From Dehalococcoidia bacterium (GTDB lineage Bacteria > Chloroflexota > Dehalococcoidia > UBA2979): a DNA stretch of 5,377 nucleotides. Location of the stretch: NCBI GenBank assembly GCA_030745285.1, contig JASLOV010000149.1, positions 1 through 5,377 on the forward strand, read 5' to 3'. Within the stretch, counting starts at the first letter, position 1; each line of letters begins with the position of its first letter. The position numbers were made by a program, and so were the translations under genes. The notes under the pieces were generated by a model. That model was not told the origin of the DNA. It saw only the letters and a list, made by a program, of their open reading frames with translations, and made no database searches. This document shows, in pieces, positions 4,965 through 5,377 of this stretch.

Positions 4965-5377
4965 ATGGCAGACGAACAGATCGCCCTGGCGGCGCACCTC
5001 ATGCGCCGCGCTGGCGTGGGCGCGACTCGCGACGAACTCGAAGCAATCGCGGCGCGGCCGTACCAGGACGTCGTCGAAGAGCTGCTGACGCCGGACCCGG
5101 CGCCGGGGCCGAACGCCGACCTGATCGACCGCTACTATCCGACCTCGTTCAGCGCCGATACGCCGGTGATCTGGGCGTCGTGCTGGATCTACGACATGGC
5201 CAGCAACAAGAACCCGCTGCCGGACAAGATGGCGCTGTTCTGGCACCACGTCTTCGCCACCGGATGGTTCAAGAGCGAGCATGGGCCGGCCCTGATCGCC
5301 CAGATCGAGACCTTCCGCGGCAACGGCCTTGCCAACCTCCGCCAGATCCTGCTCGACCTCTCGCGCGACCCCGCGAT
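4965..5377 (+). CDS. DUF1800 family protein, N-terminal 137 residues
   Basis: The open frame runs off the right edge without a stop codon. The visible part shows the two hallmark blocks of DUF1800 proteins: the N-terminal AAHLMRRAGVGATRDEL (9-25) followed by a helix ending VVEELL, and LPDKMALFWHHVFATG (85-100) with paired His94-His95. RGNGLANLRQILLDLSRDPA (118-137) follows, the usual lead-in to the 'DPAM..YLD' segment. Full-length members are about 400-600 residues. Their biochemical role is not established; they are commonly encoded next to a DUF1501 protein, which could lie beyond this window. There is no signal peptide at this start, whereas some family members have one. The ATG at 4965 is chosen because GGAGGGG lies 4 nt upstream and the family N-terminus begins within 10 residues. 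An out-of-frame ATG at 4912 opens a 58-residue frame overlapping this start; it is considered non-coding. Confidence 0.87.
   Translation, partial: MADEQIALAAHLMRRAGVGATRDELEAIAARPYQDVVEELLTPDPAPGPNADLIDRYYPTSFSADTPVIWASCWIYDMASNKNPLPDKMALFWHHVFATGWFKSEHGPALIAQIETFRGNGLANLRQILLDLSRDPA

Noticed and set aside
4912..5088. 58-residue frame starting with the ATG in the left arm of the leader inverted repeat
   Set aside because: It has no ribosome binding site, overlaps the DUF1800 start out of frame, and reads as Arg/Ser/Thr-rich sequence. Only its first codons might matter for leader switching.
1..5377. CRISPR array, tRNA or rRNA, phage or defence genes
   Set aside because: No regularly spaced repeats, tRNA-like cloverleaf or conserved rRNA segment was noticed, and no protein resembles phage or defence families.

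Overview
This is a high-GC, gene-dense bacterial fragment with codons strongly biased to G/C at the third position. It carries five complete protein genes, one gene cut by the right edge and the tip of an insertion sequence cut by the left edge. The mix of genes (a single-domain acyl-CoA dehydrogenase, a CoxG-like SRPBCC protein, a classical SDR, a Ser/His-type signal peptidase and a DUF1800 protein) would fit an environmental Chloroflexota or a similar high-GC soil or marine lineage. That placement is inference: no rRNA or phylogenetic marker is present.

Layout. Bases 1-141 are the 5' end of an apparent IS3-family element, with its OrfA reading leftward off the window. A TTGACG/CAATAT promoter candidate then leads into an acyl-CoA dehydrogenase (238-1455) and a closely following CoxG-like protein (1496-1963), probably one operon. 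A GC hairpin at 1970-1987 lies in the convergent gap before a leftward alpha/beta-hydrolase (2006-2881). Diverging from that is a membrane-anchored coiled-coil protein ending in an S26B (SipW/Sec11-type) signal-peptidase domain (3012-3875). It converges on a leftward SDR (3918-4742). A 222-bp divergent intergenic region carries a promoter for the SDR and, facing right, an extended -10 promoter with a structured leader before the DUF1800 gene (4965 to beyond the edge).

How the genes may work together. The acyl-CoA dehydrogenase, the SDR and the hydrolase are the kinds of enzyme used to oxidise acyl-CoA, reduce or oxidise a carbonyl or alcohol, and cleave an ester or C-C bond. They could serve one lipid, terpenoid or aromatic catabolic process, but their transcription units are separate and no substrate can be read from the sequence. 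The dehydrogenase and SDR genes share an identical 12-nt sequence over their ribosome binding sites.

The two observations most worth following are the coiled-coil plus S26B peptidase fusion and the DUF1800 leader. In that leader one CCCCTCC segment can pair either with an upstream GGAGGGG or with the GGAGGGG that serves as the ribosome binding site. That is the geometry of a translational on/off switch.
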